Part shown: in pieces, positions 28,213 to 36,892 of the stretch
Layout: the number at the start of each line of letters is the position of its first letter
How positions within the stretch are numbered: position 1 is the stretch's first letter
Origin: Pycnococcus provasolii
Taxonomy: Eukaryota; Chlorophyta; Pseudoscourfieldiophyceae; Pseudoscourfieldiales; Pycnococcaceae
Assembly (NCBI GenBank): GCA_938743325.2
Contig: OW568894.1
Location: 124,001-188,000 of the forward strand
DNA length: 64,000 nucleotides
Direction: 5' to 3'
Notes under the pieces: generated by a model
What the model was told of the DNA's origin: nothing
Databases searched by the model: none
What the model saw: the letters and a program-made list of their open reading frames with translations, nothing else
Made by a program: the position numbers and the translations under genes

Positions 28213-28360
28213 ACAAATCTCACGTTCACAATGTACTCTAACCAAACAACAACCTTTATTCTTTGGTAGTAGTAGTTGAGCCTCGCACCGCACATACATG
28301 CGACTCGTCATGGATGGAACAAGGTTGTCATTATGTATGAGTATTACACCTGCTGACTCG

Positions 28361-29392
28361 TCAATTCGTCATATTGAGGAAAAGTTCATGGTCGCTTCTG
28401 TACCACTCCTCCAAGATGAACTTTTTCGTCGTCTTACACAGGTCGTCTTCTTCGTGATCATGAAGGCAGTGCGGCGATGCATTTGATGTCGTGCGCTGAT
28501 TCTTTGTAATGTCGTAATGTGCCCGGAGAAAAGTGTTCACATCTTGTTGATATATCAGGATGTTATCACATTTTGACGTATATGTAGTTTGTGGCACAAA
28601 GTGGCAATCATGCGCCCACGGGTTCGTCTTCAGTTCTGTATACATTTGGTGTATCCACTTGTCAAAGTCGCTGCAGGTGCAGTTGGTATGAGAAGAAGCG
28701 CCCCACCATCCGTTTTTTTTTTCCCAGTTAAACTCGCTCACCATCCGGGTGTATGGATCTCGCAACACACAAAAACTGCCGTTCACATAACTTCGAGGAG
28801 GCTTATGCCACTTTGAACAGGGAACCGACATGGTTGAGTACGGCAAAAAATTGTCATCTTCGTCGAACGCAAAACGTCCCGCATTGATCCCCAGCGAATG
28901 GAAGGTGTCCTCGATGCTCGTACCACCAGTCTTGGGTATATGAATGAAAGGCACACTCGACGGTGGTGTGTAGTCGTCGTCATCGTCGTCACCCTCATCA
29001 AACCAGTCCCCATCACGAGGCACACTCGACGGTGGTGGGTAGTCGTCGTCATCGTAGTCACCCTCATCAAACCAATCTCCACGCCGGCGGATCTCGTGAA
29101 GGCTGTCCGGCATGTGTTCTTCATAGTCGTACGCGTCATACTTCTTGTACTTCCACGTCCACGGCTTCCAGACGCTGAATTTTGGATAATAGGCGTCGTA
29201 TCCATACCCCTTCTTATGAGTATAATAAGACTCAGGAGACTCATCATACGAGTCGTAGTAATACGAGTCATCATCGTACGCCATCACCCCCACATCAGAT
29301 GAGGATGCCAAAACAAAATAAACCAAACATGTCATCACAAACACACACGACGTCATTGCAGGCGAGCCAACAAGTGCATTCTTCATCATCAT
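28361..29392 (-). CDS. Golgi-type carbohydrate sulfotransferase with an acidic tandem-repeat stem
   Basis: The 343-residue type II membrane protein has a hydrophobic anchor at about 13-31. It is followed by a Tyr/Asp-rich stem (40-150). The catalytic part has the 5'-phosphosulfate loop FIHIPKTGGTSIE and the 3'-phosphate motif CVLRDPYTRMVSEF, which identify a PAPS-dependent sulfotransferase of the Sulfotransfer_2 class. Cysteines (CTCSDF, HCLHDHEE) fit lumenal disulfides, and NGS, NCT, NAS and NMT are possible glycosylation sites. The stem contains a direct duplication of GDWFDEGDxDDDDYxPPSSVP. Three Met codons open the gene. TGTAA lies 12 nt after the stop (28348-28344). Confidence 0.82.
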   Translation of the reverse strand: MMMKNALVGSPAMTSCVFVMTCLVYFVLASSSDVGVMAYDDDSYYYDSYDESPESYYTHKKGYGYDAYYPKFSVWKPWTWKYKKYDAYDYEEHMPDSLHEIRRRGDWFDEGDYDDDDYPPPSSVPRDGDWFDEGDDDDDDYTPPSSVPFIHIPKTGGTSIEDTFHSLGINAGRFAFDEDDNFLPYSTMSVPCSKWHKPPRSYVNGSFCVLRDPYTRMVSEFNWEKKNGWWGASSHTNCTCSDFDKWIHQMYTELKTNPWAHDCHFVPQTTYTSKCDNILIYQQDVNTFLRAHYDITKNQRTTSNASPHCLHDHEEDDLCKTTKKFILEEWYRSDHELFLNMTN

Positions 29393-29865
29393 ACAGGCCT
29401 GGCTGGAGGTAGTCTAGAAGTACTTAGTAAGAATAAAAGGTGAAATGAATCAACACAAGGAACACAAGGCGCACGCACGTGACACTGCTGCCAGGCACTG
29501 CCCTGTTGTGAAGAAACACCGAGACACTACTAAATAAACAAGGAAGGATGGAAGGAAGGAGTGAAAGGGGCACCCATGAGGAGGACACATATAACACATG
29601 ATGATTGAGGACACCTCCCTCCATCAAAGCTCCCTCCCTCCACCACCCTCCATCACCACAGATTACAACAACCTCGTGACATGCGAACCACCGAAAAGAG
29701 ACAGAAAGGGAAACAGGGGGGAAGGAATGGGAAGGAAGGAGGAGGAGGAAAGCCAACACCAACAAGCAGGGATTTGGGTTAGGGTTTACGATTAGGGTTA
29801 GGGTTCACTGCTCTCCCCCGCCGCCGCCGTCGTCGTCCATTCTCACCCACTCCAGAATTGGTTTC
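29393..29865. other. Intergenic, sulfotransferase/filamin-RRM divergent promoter
   Basis: The 473 bp region is purine- and CT-rich in the middle (GGAAGGATGGAAGGAAGGAG near 29550) and holds the telomere-like patch listed separately. No gene is seen. Confidence 0.55.
29776..29806 (+). promoter_or_regulatory. Telo-box/telomere-like patch upstream of the filamin-RRM gene
   Basis: GGGTTAGGGTTTACG followed by ATTAGGGTTAGGGTT. Positions 29778-29789 are the reverse complement of GTAAACCCTAAC, the 12-mer seen at 7352 and 10262, here in opposite orientation. The patch ends 59 bp before the ATG. Confidence 0.7.
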
Positions 29866-31053
29866 ATGGACATCAATGACCCGTTCGCCTTGTTCTCCTC
29901 CTCCAATGGAATAAGTGCTGTGGACCTTCTTGTGGAAAACCAGCACGATGAACCTCGCCACCTCTCTCCATCTTCACCAAGGCCTTCGTCTTCTTCCAGA
30001 CCTAGGAGGAAGTCTATCTGTCCGTCTCTCTGTCGGATTATGGGGGCTGGACTTCAAGGAGGCGACGCACGGGAGACGGTAACGTTCACGCTTTTGCTGT
30101 GTGACGAAAGAGGAGAACCGATCCGTCCTCCGACTGGTCATAGTGCTCGAAATCTCAACGAGAATGTGGATGCATGGTCGGACTTGGACAACTTCAACGT
30201 GCACGCGCACTTAGTGTCTTCGTCGTCGAAAAATATCATAGACGTCGCAGCCCAACGCCCAACGCCAACGGGTGCTGTCGTCTGCACGTACAGCGTTCCA
30301 GAGAAAGGAAACTACACGCTGAACGTCACAGTGAACGGAGAGCACGCGCAGGGATCGCCGACGCCTCTCTTCTTCGGACCACCTGCGAAAGACGAGACGA
30401 CGGCGAAACTGGGGGATAACAACGCCACCGAGACGCCGGCGGCGGCGGCGTTTCTCGACTCGGCCGCGGCGACAACAACGGAAACAACAGCAGCACCACC
30501 ACCACCAACCACCAACACAGCCACAACCACAGCCACAGCCACGACGTCGCCGACGGCAAACACAGGTCGCATGGTCCTATTGACAAACTTGCCGGTGACG
30601 GCTACCGAGGCGGCTGTGAACAACATCGCCTCGCAGTATGGCATGGTCACGTCACTTCAAATACTCGCACCTGGCAGCGCAAAAGTCGAGTACGTCACAG
30701 CTGTCATGGCTTCGGCGGCGGCGGCGGCGCTCCAAGGAATCAGTTTCGATCCTGCTCACAAAATTGTGGCCACCATCGACGGGGATGTATCAGTTGCTGC
30801 TAATGCCCAGCCAAACGCTCTTGATGATGCGCTCGCAGCGCAGCGTCGTGTCCAAGAGCGCGCGGCGGAACTCGCACGCAGGCTCGAGGAGAGGAAGGCG
30901 CGCGAGGAGGCTGATGGAGGAGAGCGCGATCGCGATCGCGATCGCGATCGTTATCGCGATCGCGGGCGTCGCGATCGTCGCGATCCATACCGCGACGACC
31001 GTCTTGGGGGCGGACGTCGCTGGCGTCGGCGAAGCCGAAGCCGGAGTCGCTAA
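29866..31053 (+). CDS. Filamin-repeat plus RRM protein with an Arg/Asp and RS tail
   Basis: The 395-residue protein joins three parts. Residues about 60-165 form a filamin/ABP280-type immunoglobulin repeat (VTFTLLLCDERGEPI, VVCTYSVPEKGNYTLNVTVN, HAQGSPTPLFFGPP). A Thr/Ala/Pro linker runs to about 225. Residues 225-305 form an RNA-recognition motif (MVLLTNLPVTATEAAVNNIA, then SLQILAPGSAKVEYVTAVMA). The tail is RDRDRDRDRYRDRGRRDRR and ends RRRSRSRSR, typical of SR-type splicing proteins. The RNP motifs are degenerate (no clear aromatic pair in RNP1). The filamin repeat suggests a protein-binding adaptor on an RNA-binding factor. It has no TGTAA close to the stop. It is convergent with the IBA57-like gene. 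Confidence 0.75.
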   Translation: MDINDPFALFSSSNGISAVDLLVENQHDEPRHLSPSSPRPSSSSRPRRKSICPSLCRIMGAGLQGGDARETVTFTLLLCDERGEPIRPPTGHSARNLNENVDAWSDLDNFNVHAHLVSSSSKNIIDVAAQRPTPTGAVVCTYSVPEKGNYTLNVTVNGEHAQGSPTPLFFGPPAKDETTAKLGDNNATETPAAAAFLDSAAATTTETTAAPPPPTTNTATTTATATTSPTANTGRMVLLTNLPVTATEAAVNNIASQYGMVTSLQILAPGSAKVEYVTAVMASAAAAALQGISFDPAHKIVATIDGDVSVAANAQPNALDDALAAQRRVQERAAELARRLEERKAREEADGGERDRDRDRDRYRDRGRRDRRDPYRDDRLGGGRRWRRRSRSRSR

Positions 31054-31127
31054 ATATAGTATTATGTTGTTGAAAGTCTATTTTCATTCAAAGTTTACAT
31101 GGTTGGTAGACGATCCTCACACACACT

Positions 31128-32189
31128 TCACTCCTTCGGCACTTCCGGCCACCACGACGGAATGCTCGGCACAATCTCGTAGGCAACAGACGCATCTGCG
31201 TCGCTCCACCTCACCTTTGCGCCGACGACGGAATGCAAAGGCGTGGATCCATGCGCGCTCGCGCGGATGGCGTCGCGAACACGCATGAGAGCGAGACCGC
31301 GCCCTTCGTCGGCGGCAATGAGACGACCGGCAAGGTTGGCGCCAGCGCCAGCGCCACGTTCGATGACGAGGTCATCTCCGCCCATAGCGCCGTTCGCGCC
31401 GAGGCCGTTGATGCGTACGGGAACGATCCTCTTGGAGTTGAGAAATCCTTCCCTTGTGCTCTCTCTTGCGATTTCGTCAGCCACAGCCTCCGCACCTGGG
31501 TAGCTGTACTTGGTTGGCTTGCGCAAGCAGCCATAGTGGTTCGCGACGTTCGACGCCACGGGTGTTATCACACCCGGTCGCATTTCCAGAGGACCGCACG
31601 GAAGTCCCTGCGCATAGCGCCACGCGCGATATCCCGTCGAGTCGAGGAAGCTCTCTGCGCTGTCTAGGTGGTGCGCGGGCACGATTCCTCGTCCCGCCGC
31701 CAACGGCAGTCGCGGGTCTCGGCTGAGTCCCGCGTTGGCGAGCGTTTCGTCGTCGACGTGCATGTCTGCGTGGTCTTCCGCGAACGTCGCCGCGACCGCG
31801 AACGTTCCGTTGGGCACGCTGTTGACTTGCACGTCGGCGTGTTGGATACTCCGTCGGAGCACGATGCTGAGGTGTTCGACAGCACGCTGCGAGCACTCGA
31901 GCAGCACACCGTCACGTCCCACTTGCCTTTCAATGAGCGGCGTACCCGCGTGTAGGAATAGGTCGTACATGACACGTCCTGTTTCCGTCAGTAGGACACC
32001 GTACACGCAGTGCTTGAGTGTAGTCGCGTCGAAGTCCCCCATGGACGTCGTCGCGGTTCCCGTGTACGCGAGTGTGGGATCTTTGCGCAGGTAGGTGGTA
32101 CCACACGTGATGAGTGCGTCCAAGAACAAACGCGCATCCGTACCCGTTATCGCGAGTAGCGCGCGGCGTGGAAGCTTGTGCAGGAGCAT
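31128..32189 (-). CDS. IBA57: IBA57-like / YgfZ-GcvT family protein with altered signature motif
   Basis: IBA57 helps mature mitochondrial 4Fe-4S proteins using a folate-binding GcvT fold. The 353-residue product begins LPRRALLAITGTDARLFLDA, the standard GcvT-like start, and has GVLLTETGRVMYDLFLH and WRYAQGLPCGPLEMRPGVIT in family order. It then has KRIVPVRI where IBA57 has RKRLxPVRF. The normal signature K-G-C-Y-x-G-Q-E is K-Y-S-Y-P-G-A-E here (about 227-234): the Cys is Ser and the Gln is Ala. A cysteine lies eight residues earlier (YGCLRKP). The mitochondrial leader is very short for this start. TGTAA lies 28 nt after the stop. Because the motif differs, a diverged paralogue remains possible. 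Confidence 0.7.
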   Translation of the reverse strand: MLLHKLPRRALLAITGTDARLFLDALITCGTTYLRKDPTLAYTGTATTSMGDFDATTLKHCVYGVLLTETGRVMYDLFLHAGTPLIERQVGRDGVLLECSQRAVEHLSIVLRRSIQHADVQVNSVPNGTFAVAATFAEDHADMHVDDETLANAGLSRDPRLPLAAGRGIVPAHHLDSAESFLDSTGYRAWRYAQGLPCGPLEMRPGVITPVASNVANHYGCLRKPTKYSYPGAEAVADEIARESTREGFLNSKRIVPVRINGLGANGAMGGDDLVIERGAGAGANLAGRLIAADEGRGLALMRVRDAIRASAHGSTPLHSVVGAKVRWSDADASVAYEIVPSIPSWWPEVPKE

Positions 32190-32364
32190 GTGTTCGAGGA
32201 ATGAAGCTTCGATGACGCTTCGATGAGATACGTTTTGCCGAGGTCGATCCTCAGGGAAAAATGGCTCGAGAGAAAATAAAATGGTGAGACCAAATCAAAA
32301 AAGCAAAGGCCCAGGTGGAAAAAAAGAGATATGATCAGATAAGATTTTCGCCCGTGATTCGGGG

Positions 32365-32401
32365 TTGGGGATCCACCACAGTACTGTAATCTGATCCCCA
32401 A
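32365..32401. repeat. Nested palindrome with GGGGATC arms in the IBA57/TyrRS promoter
   Basis: TTGGGGATC (32365-32373) and its reverse complement GATCCCCAA (32393-32401) flank a perfect 10 bp palindrome ACAGTACTGT (32378-32387) at the centre. It lies 85 bp before the TyrRS ATG. Confidence 0.75.
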
Positions 32402-32486
32402 GTTCTGTGTGGTCCGAAAAAGTTCTTTGCCACAAATTCATATCCGAATTCAGTTCACTTCGAACGTCGTGGTGCTCGCCGGAATC

Positions 32487-34073
32487 ATGGCAAGCACGTG
32501 CTCTGTGATGTCGCGTGTGTCTACTTGTCGTCGTGCGTCATTCTCCTCCTTTGGTGGTTACTTTAATGGGAAGATTAGGCAGTCGTCGTCATCTTCTTCT
32601 TCGTTACTTACAACGTCAAGGTCTTCTCGTGGTCTTCCGTTGACTTCAGCATCCACATCCACATCCACAACAGCTTCCGCTTCCGCTTCTACGTCGACGT
32701 CGTCTTCGTCGTCAACGGCTTCATCAGCCGCCGCCACGTCTGGAACCAATGTCGTCGACGTGCTTCGGTCGCGTGGACTCGTAGAAGCTATGACGGACGA
32801 AGACGCGATGCGTGCCGCGGCATCTGCGGCGTCGACCAAACCTCTGACCGTGTACTGCGGATTTGACCCCACGGCACCATCGCTTCACCTAGGAAACCTG
32901 CTCGGAATCGTAGTTCTCGCCTGGTTTCAGAAGTGCGGACACAACGTCGTCGCGCTGTGCGGAGGAGCCACCGCGCGCGTTGGCGACCCGTCGGGAAAGT
33001 CCGCGGAAAGACCCGTGCTGTCCGAGGAGGTGCTCGCGACGAACGTTGACGGCATCACGGACACGCTGGGAAGCCTGCTGCGCAGAGCGGGAGGGGAAGA
33101 GAACGTTAAGGTGCTCGACAACATGTCGTGGTACGGATCGATGTCGCTCCTCGAGTTTCTGCGCGAGGTGGGGAAAAATGCTCGCGTCGGCGTGATGATG
33201 GCAAAAGACTCCGTGAAAACGAGACTTGAGGGTGAGGGTATGAGCTACACGGAGTTCACGTACCAACTTCTGCAGGGATACGACTTCTACATGCTCCGCC
33301 GAGAACACGGCGTGACGGTGCAGATTGGTGGAAGCGATCAGTGGGGTAATATCACCGCAGGCACAGATCTCATCAGGCGACTGGAGGTGGGTGACGCCGA
33401 AACCGACGCCGATGCCGACGGCGAGTTGTCTGCGCGACTCGCGCACGGACTCACCTTCCCACTGCTGCTGAAGAGCGACGGCACCAAATTCGGAAAGTCC
33501 GAGGGCGGTGCCGTGTGGCTGCGTAAGGACGCGCTTAGCCCGTACGATTTTTACCAGTATTTGTATCGCACGGCTGACGCAGACGTCGTGCGCTTGCTGA
33601 AGAGCTTGACATTCGTTGACCTCGATGAGATTGACCGCCTCGCACAAACGTTGGGTGACAGCGAGGCGCAGCGTGTGCTTGCGAGCGAGGTGACTCGATT
33701 CGTGCACGGCGACGAGGGCCTTGCCGAGGCTCTCAAGGTGACGCAGGCGATGGCACCGGGAAAGAAGGTTGCGGGCGAAAGTGGCGTGGACGGCGACACG
33801 CTGCGTGCAATCGTGTCAGCTGGCGGTGCTCCCGTCGTCGATATCGCGCGATCGAATGTTGTGGGACAGCCGTACATCAACGTTCTCGTGGAGGCGGGGC
33901 TTGCAAAGTCCAAGGGCGAGGCTCGCCGCCTCGTGAAGGGTGGTGGCGCGCGCCTCAACGAAGAGGTTGTGAAGGAGGAGATGTACATGCTTAAGGATGA
34001 CGACATCATTGACGACGAGCTGTTGATGGTTGGCTCTGGCAAAAAGAAGAAGGTGGTGGTGAATTTGACATGA
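32487..34073 (+). CDS. Tyrosyl-tRNA synthetase, bacterial/organellar type
   Basis: The 528-residue class I synthetase charges tRNA-Tyr. The first about 95 residues are Ser/Arg/Thr-rich and should be a mitochondrial and/or plastid transit peptide. The catalytic core has YCGFDPTAPSLHLGNLLGIV with the HIGH-type motif HLGN (about 131), then LQGYDFYMLRREHGVTVQIG and GGSDQWGNITAG for tyrosine binding. The KMSKS-type loop is DGTKFGKSEGG (about 334). The C-terminus contains an S4 RNA-binding domain (INVLVEAGLAKSKGEARRLV). This layout is that of bacterial TyrRS, not of the eukaryotic cytosolic enzyme. The first ATG is used; a GTG at 32409 lies upstream. No TGTAA follows. It is convergent with the next gene, 54 bp apart. 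Confidence 0.93.
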   Translation: MASTCSVMSRVSTCRRASFSSFGGYFNGKIRQSSSSSSSLLTTSRSSRGLPLTSASTSTSTTASASASTSTSSSSSTASSAAATSGTNVVDVLRSRGLVEAMTDEDAMRAAASAASTKPLTVYCGFDPTAPSLHLGNLLGIVVLAWFQKCGHNVVALCGGATARVGDPSGKSAERPVLSEEVLATNVDGITDTLGSLLRRAGGEENVKVLDNMSWYGSMSLLEFLREVGKNARVGVMMAKDSVKTRLEGEGMSYTEFTYQLLQGYDFYMLRREHGVTVQIGGSDQWGNITAGTDLIRRLEVGDAETDADADGELSARLAHGLTFPLLLKSDGTKFGKSEGGAVWLRKDALSPYDFYQYLYRTADADVVRLLKSLTFVDLDEIDRLAQTLGDSEAQRVLASEVTRFVHGDEGLAEALKVTQAMAPGKKVAGESGVDGDTLRAIVSAGGAPVVDIARSNVVGQPYINVLVEAGLAKSKGEARRLVKGGGARLNEEVVKEEMYMLKDDDIIDDELLMVGSGKKKKVVVNLT

Positions 34074-34127
34074 AGAAAAAAATAGTAAGAAAGAACGAGT
34101 TCGTTATTATAAATTATGATAAATTTG

Positions 34128-35045
34128 TTACCGCCACTCCGGCGCGGTGGCGGCGTTTGGTTCTTCCGGCAGCCTCGTCGAGCGCTTCTGTTGACCCATG
34201 TCACGTCGACGTGCGCGACGCGCCTCCTCCTTCTGACGTCGGCGGCTCACGAATGCACCATCGCCGTCTGACTGCGCGTCAGGCTCATTCGCTTCCCCGC
34301 CCACCTGCTCATAGGCACCGAAAGGATCGTCGTTGAACGTGGAACGCGCGGTTTGTTGCTCCTTGGCAGCCTTCATGGCTCGCGCGTGTTCGGATATGCG
34401 TGTTGCGGCAACCTTTGCGCGTTCGTGGTCAATGTGTCTGTCTCCGGCGAGGAACGGCCGCTGCGGAGCTTCTGTGTGCGGCCCTCTTCTTCCCATACCA
34501 CGGTCTAGCAGCGAGCTGTTGGCATCGTAGCGCGTGAGCAGTCGCCTCGCCTCCGCCGCCATCGGCGATGCGGGCGTCCAAGGCAACGGCGTGCCGGTTC
34601 CGTTGTCCGTCGAGAAGGCTGCAGAAGCTCGCTCGAGGTCAATGATTGCGCCAAGACAGTGGTCGGCACTGCTCAAACCACCGTAGTACGCAAACGTGGC
34701 TCCTGTGAGACATGCCGTCAGCACGCGCGTTCCGGCAGGAATGGAGCCGAGTGCGTACATCGTTCTTCTTAGAAAGGGTGCAATTGGGTCCGGCATTTGC
34801 GTGGCTTTCACCAACTTTGCAACTTTCCCTCTTCTCAAGATGGATGCGCACGTGTACGGCACAAGGTATGCAGACAAAGCTGAAAGAGATCCATACGTGA
34901 CAGCTCTCCTAACGATTGTGGATTGGCACAAGGCCATGGCACGTGCTTCCTCTTCATCGGGACGGTAGGAATGTGCGCGCATGTTTGAAAGTAAATCGCG
35001 CAAGGCGAAACGCGTGCTTATCGACGGCCACAAATACCCCGCCAT
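34128..35045 (-). CDS. Small two-span membrane protein, weakly OCIA-like
   Basis: The 305-residue product has two hydrophobic segments in its first 135 residues: AVTYGSLSALSAYLVPYTCA (about 48-67) and VLTACLTGATFAYYGGLSSA (about 107-126). The rest is hydrophilic, with an Arg/Lys-rich coil near the end (SRRRQKEEARRARRRDM). The order of an acidic start (DEEEARAMALCQSTIVRRA), two spans, and then a Cys followed by a charged, disordered tail is like OCIA-domain proteins of the inner mitochondrial membrane. That similarity is weak. An ATG start is clear. It lies in tandem upstream of nothing on its strand; the PGL gene follows 151 bp to the right on the same strand. Confidence 0.5.
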   Translation of the reverse strand: MAGYLWPSISTRFALRDLLSNMRAHSYRPDEEEARAMALCQSTIVRRAVTYGSLSALSAYLVPYTCASILRRGKVAKLVKATQMPDPIAPFLRRTMYALGSIPAGTRVLTACLTGATFAYYGGLSSADHCLGAIIDLERASAAFSTDNGTGTPLPWTPASPMAAEARRLLTRYDANSSLLDRGMGRRGPHTEAPQRPFLAGDRHIDHERAKVAATRISEHARAMKAAKEQQTARSTFNDDPFGAYEQVGGEANEPDAQSDGDGAFVSRRRQKEEARRARRRDMGQQKRSTRLPEEPNAATAPEWR

Positions 35046-35196
35046 GTTGTTGTTGGAGGTGTTGGTGTTGTGTGGTGTGGGGGAGAAACAGTGGAAAAAA
35101 AACGGGTTGTGTGTTTCGGGGTTTCACTTTTCCGAGGCTGGGGTGGAAACTACCCAACCCCTAATAATTAGAATGTTCTTATTTTTTATTTTTCAG

Positions 35197-36006
35197 TTAG
35201 GGGTTACGAAGTTCCCCTGCCGCTGCGGCCATGTCGAGCAGCCATGTCGCCTGATGGGCCTCCCGCGTCACCCTAGCAGCGGGCAGTTGTCTTGAGGCAG
35301 TGTCGTCGCTTAAACAGATGTTAACCGTCGACGCCTTCTCAGCGCCGACGCCCACAAACAAAATCGAGCGAGAGGCGCGGCACACACCAGCTGTGAGCGT
35401 GACGCGCTCAGGCGGCGGCTTGGGGCTATCGTGCACCGCAAGCACGGCGCGTCCACTTGTGTCGTCCATGTGTGGTAGCCCAGGGAATAAACTACACGTG
35501 TGGCCGTCTGGCCCGAAGCCAAGAAGTAAGAGGTCGAAGACAGGTGTGCCGTCAGCAGATTTCGGCAAGACGGCGTCAGGCTGGCTCCTCAATAACGTTT
35601 CGTACGCGTCCGCCGCTTCGTCCGCGCCCTTCTCCGGCGCCGGAACGGGGTGCACGTTGTTCGCCTTGTCCAGGTTCACGGCGTTTATCCACGCCTTGCA
35701 TGCTGCGCCAAAGTTGGAGTCTTCGTGGTCGTGCGGCACGCACCTTTCGTCCGCCCAGAAGACGTGTACGTGTTCCCACGGGATGTCGTCGGCATCCTTA
35801 AGTGCTCTGAGCATGTTGTTCATCGACCCTCCTGAGATGGCTAAGGACGCCTTGGTTCGCTCCGACACGGCCGTCAACAAGGCTTGTTGAACTCGCCGGC
35901 ACAGCTCAAGTGCAACCTCTTCTTTTCCAGGAGAGACGTGTGCAAACGGACTACTAATCGTGGACGCACACTCGGCACCACCACCAGCAGGAAGAGAGGA
36001 GGACAT
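35197..36006 (-). CDS. PGL: 6-phosphogluconolactonase
   Basis: The 269-residue enzyme hydrolyses 6-phosphogluconolactone, the second step of the oxidative pentose-phosphate pathway. It has ISGGSMNNMLRAL (phosphate-binding SGGS loop, about residue 58), WEHVHVFWADERCVPHDHED with the conserved DER, FDLLLLGFGPDGHTCSLFPG with the active-site histidine loop, and PPPERVTLTAGVCRASR near the C-terminus. Length and motif order are those of a stand-alone PGL. No obvious organelle leader is present, so a cytosolic location is likely. The start is the ATG at 36006. No TGTAA lies close to the stop. It is divergent from the kinesin-4 gene across 886 bp. Confidence 0.95.
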   Translation of the reverse strand: MSSSLPAGGGAECASTISSPFAHVSPGKEEVALELCRRVQQALLTAVSERTKASLAISGGSMNNMLRALKDADDIPWEHVHVFWADERCVPHDHEDSNFGAACKAWINAVNLDKANNVHPVPAPEKGADEAADAYETLLRSQPDAVLPKSADGTPVFDLLLLGFGPDGHTCSLFPGLPHMDDTSGRAVLAVHDSPKPPPERVTLTAGVCRASRSILFVGVGAEKASTVNICLSDDTASRQLPAARVTREAHQATWLLDMAAAAGELRNP

Positions 36007-36892
36007 GACGCGATCCCCTCAGAGAATCAAAGCCCACAAAAGAAAAAGAAACGCAAACACACAAACACACAGGCTGGCAGCATGGTCCATCATGGAGTGC
36101 ATGCAAGCACGCGGACTCGCTCCTCACCACTCTGCATCAAAAGGTGGTACAATTATACATGCAACTTTATTATCAGCTGATCGCACGCACAAAGCAGGCG
36201 CACAAAGCAAAGCAAAGCAGACACTTCACGCAAAGCAGCGCAAAGCAAAGCAAAGTGAAGCAAAGCAAAGCAGCATTCAGAAAAAGCTCTTCTTCTTCGA
36301 CGAAGCAGGTAGACGAAGCAGTTGTACTCAGACGAAGACGAAGAAGAAGACGAAGCGGCGCATAAGTTTCCACCAACACAACACAACGCACTACCACGAA
36401 GCAGTTCAGCTGCGCAAAGTGTTCCGTGAGTTCCCGCGTCCTCCATCCCATCCATTCGAGCGATACAAACCCAGTTTTTAATAAAAACACGCGTCCCATT
36501 CCCATTCCCACGCACACGCACTTTCACACGCGCGCGAAGTACTCCTGTCTGTGTCTGTGTTCCTCACAGAGGTGTGTGTGTGCAATATTTCGTATTACCT
36601 CTGTATTGTCAGGACGTGTGTGCTCTGCTCTGCTGTGCTGTGCTGTGCTGTGTATTAGCTTGTAGCTGTGCGCCGATTGCGCTGCCCCCCCCATCCCACG
36701 AAATCTTTCCTGGGCACCTTAAAAGTCAAGCATCGGCCTCGTCCGTCGTCTGCTCTGCGTGTGTGTGTATATATATAAGGTGGTACCTGACACTTGTATT
36801 GCGAGGGTGCATACCTGGTGTGGCTCGGAGTTTCCTTCTCATTGGCAAGTTCGCCTTTCTTGCTGACTTACTTCGTTAGGTAGGAGGCTCGT
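36007..36892. other. Intergenic, PGL/kinesin-4 divergent promoter with pentamer repeats
   Basis: No gene is seen in 886 bp. AAAGC/GCAAAGCA repeats fill 36205-36275, (GAAGAC)-like purine repeats lie near 36335-36355, and GCTCTGCTCTGCTGTGCTGTG occupies 36622-36652. A TATATATATAA element lies 115-125 bp upstream of the kinesin-4 ATG. Confidence 0.6.
36768..36778 (+). promoter_or_regulatory. Candidate TATA box of the kinesin-4 gene
   Basis: TATATATATAA, directly preceded by a GTGTGTGT run and 115 bp before the start codon. It is the clearest TATA-like element upstream of any plus-strand gene here, though a simple TG/TA repeat would look the same. Confidence 0.35.
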
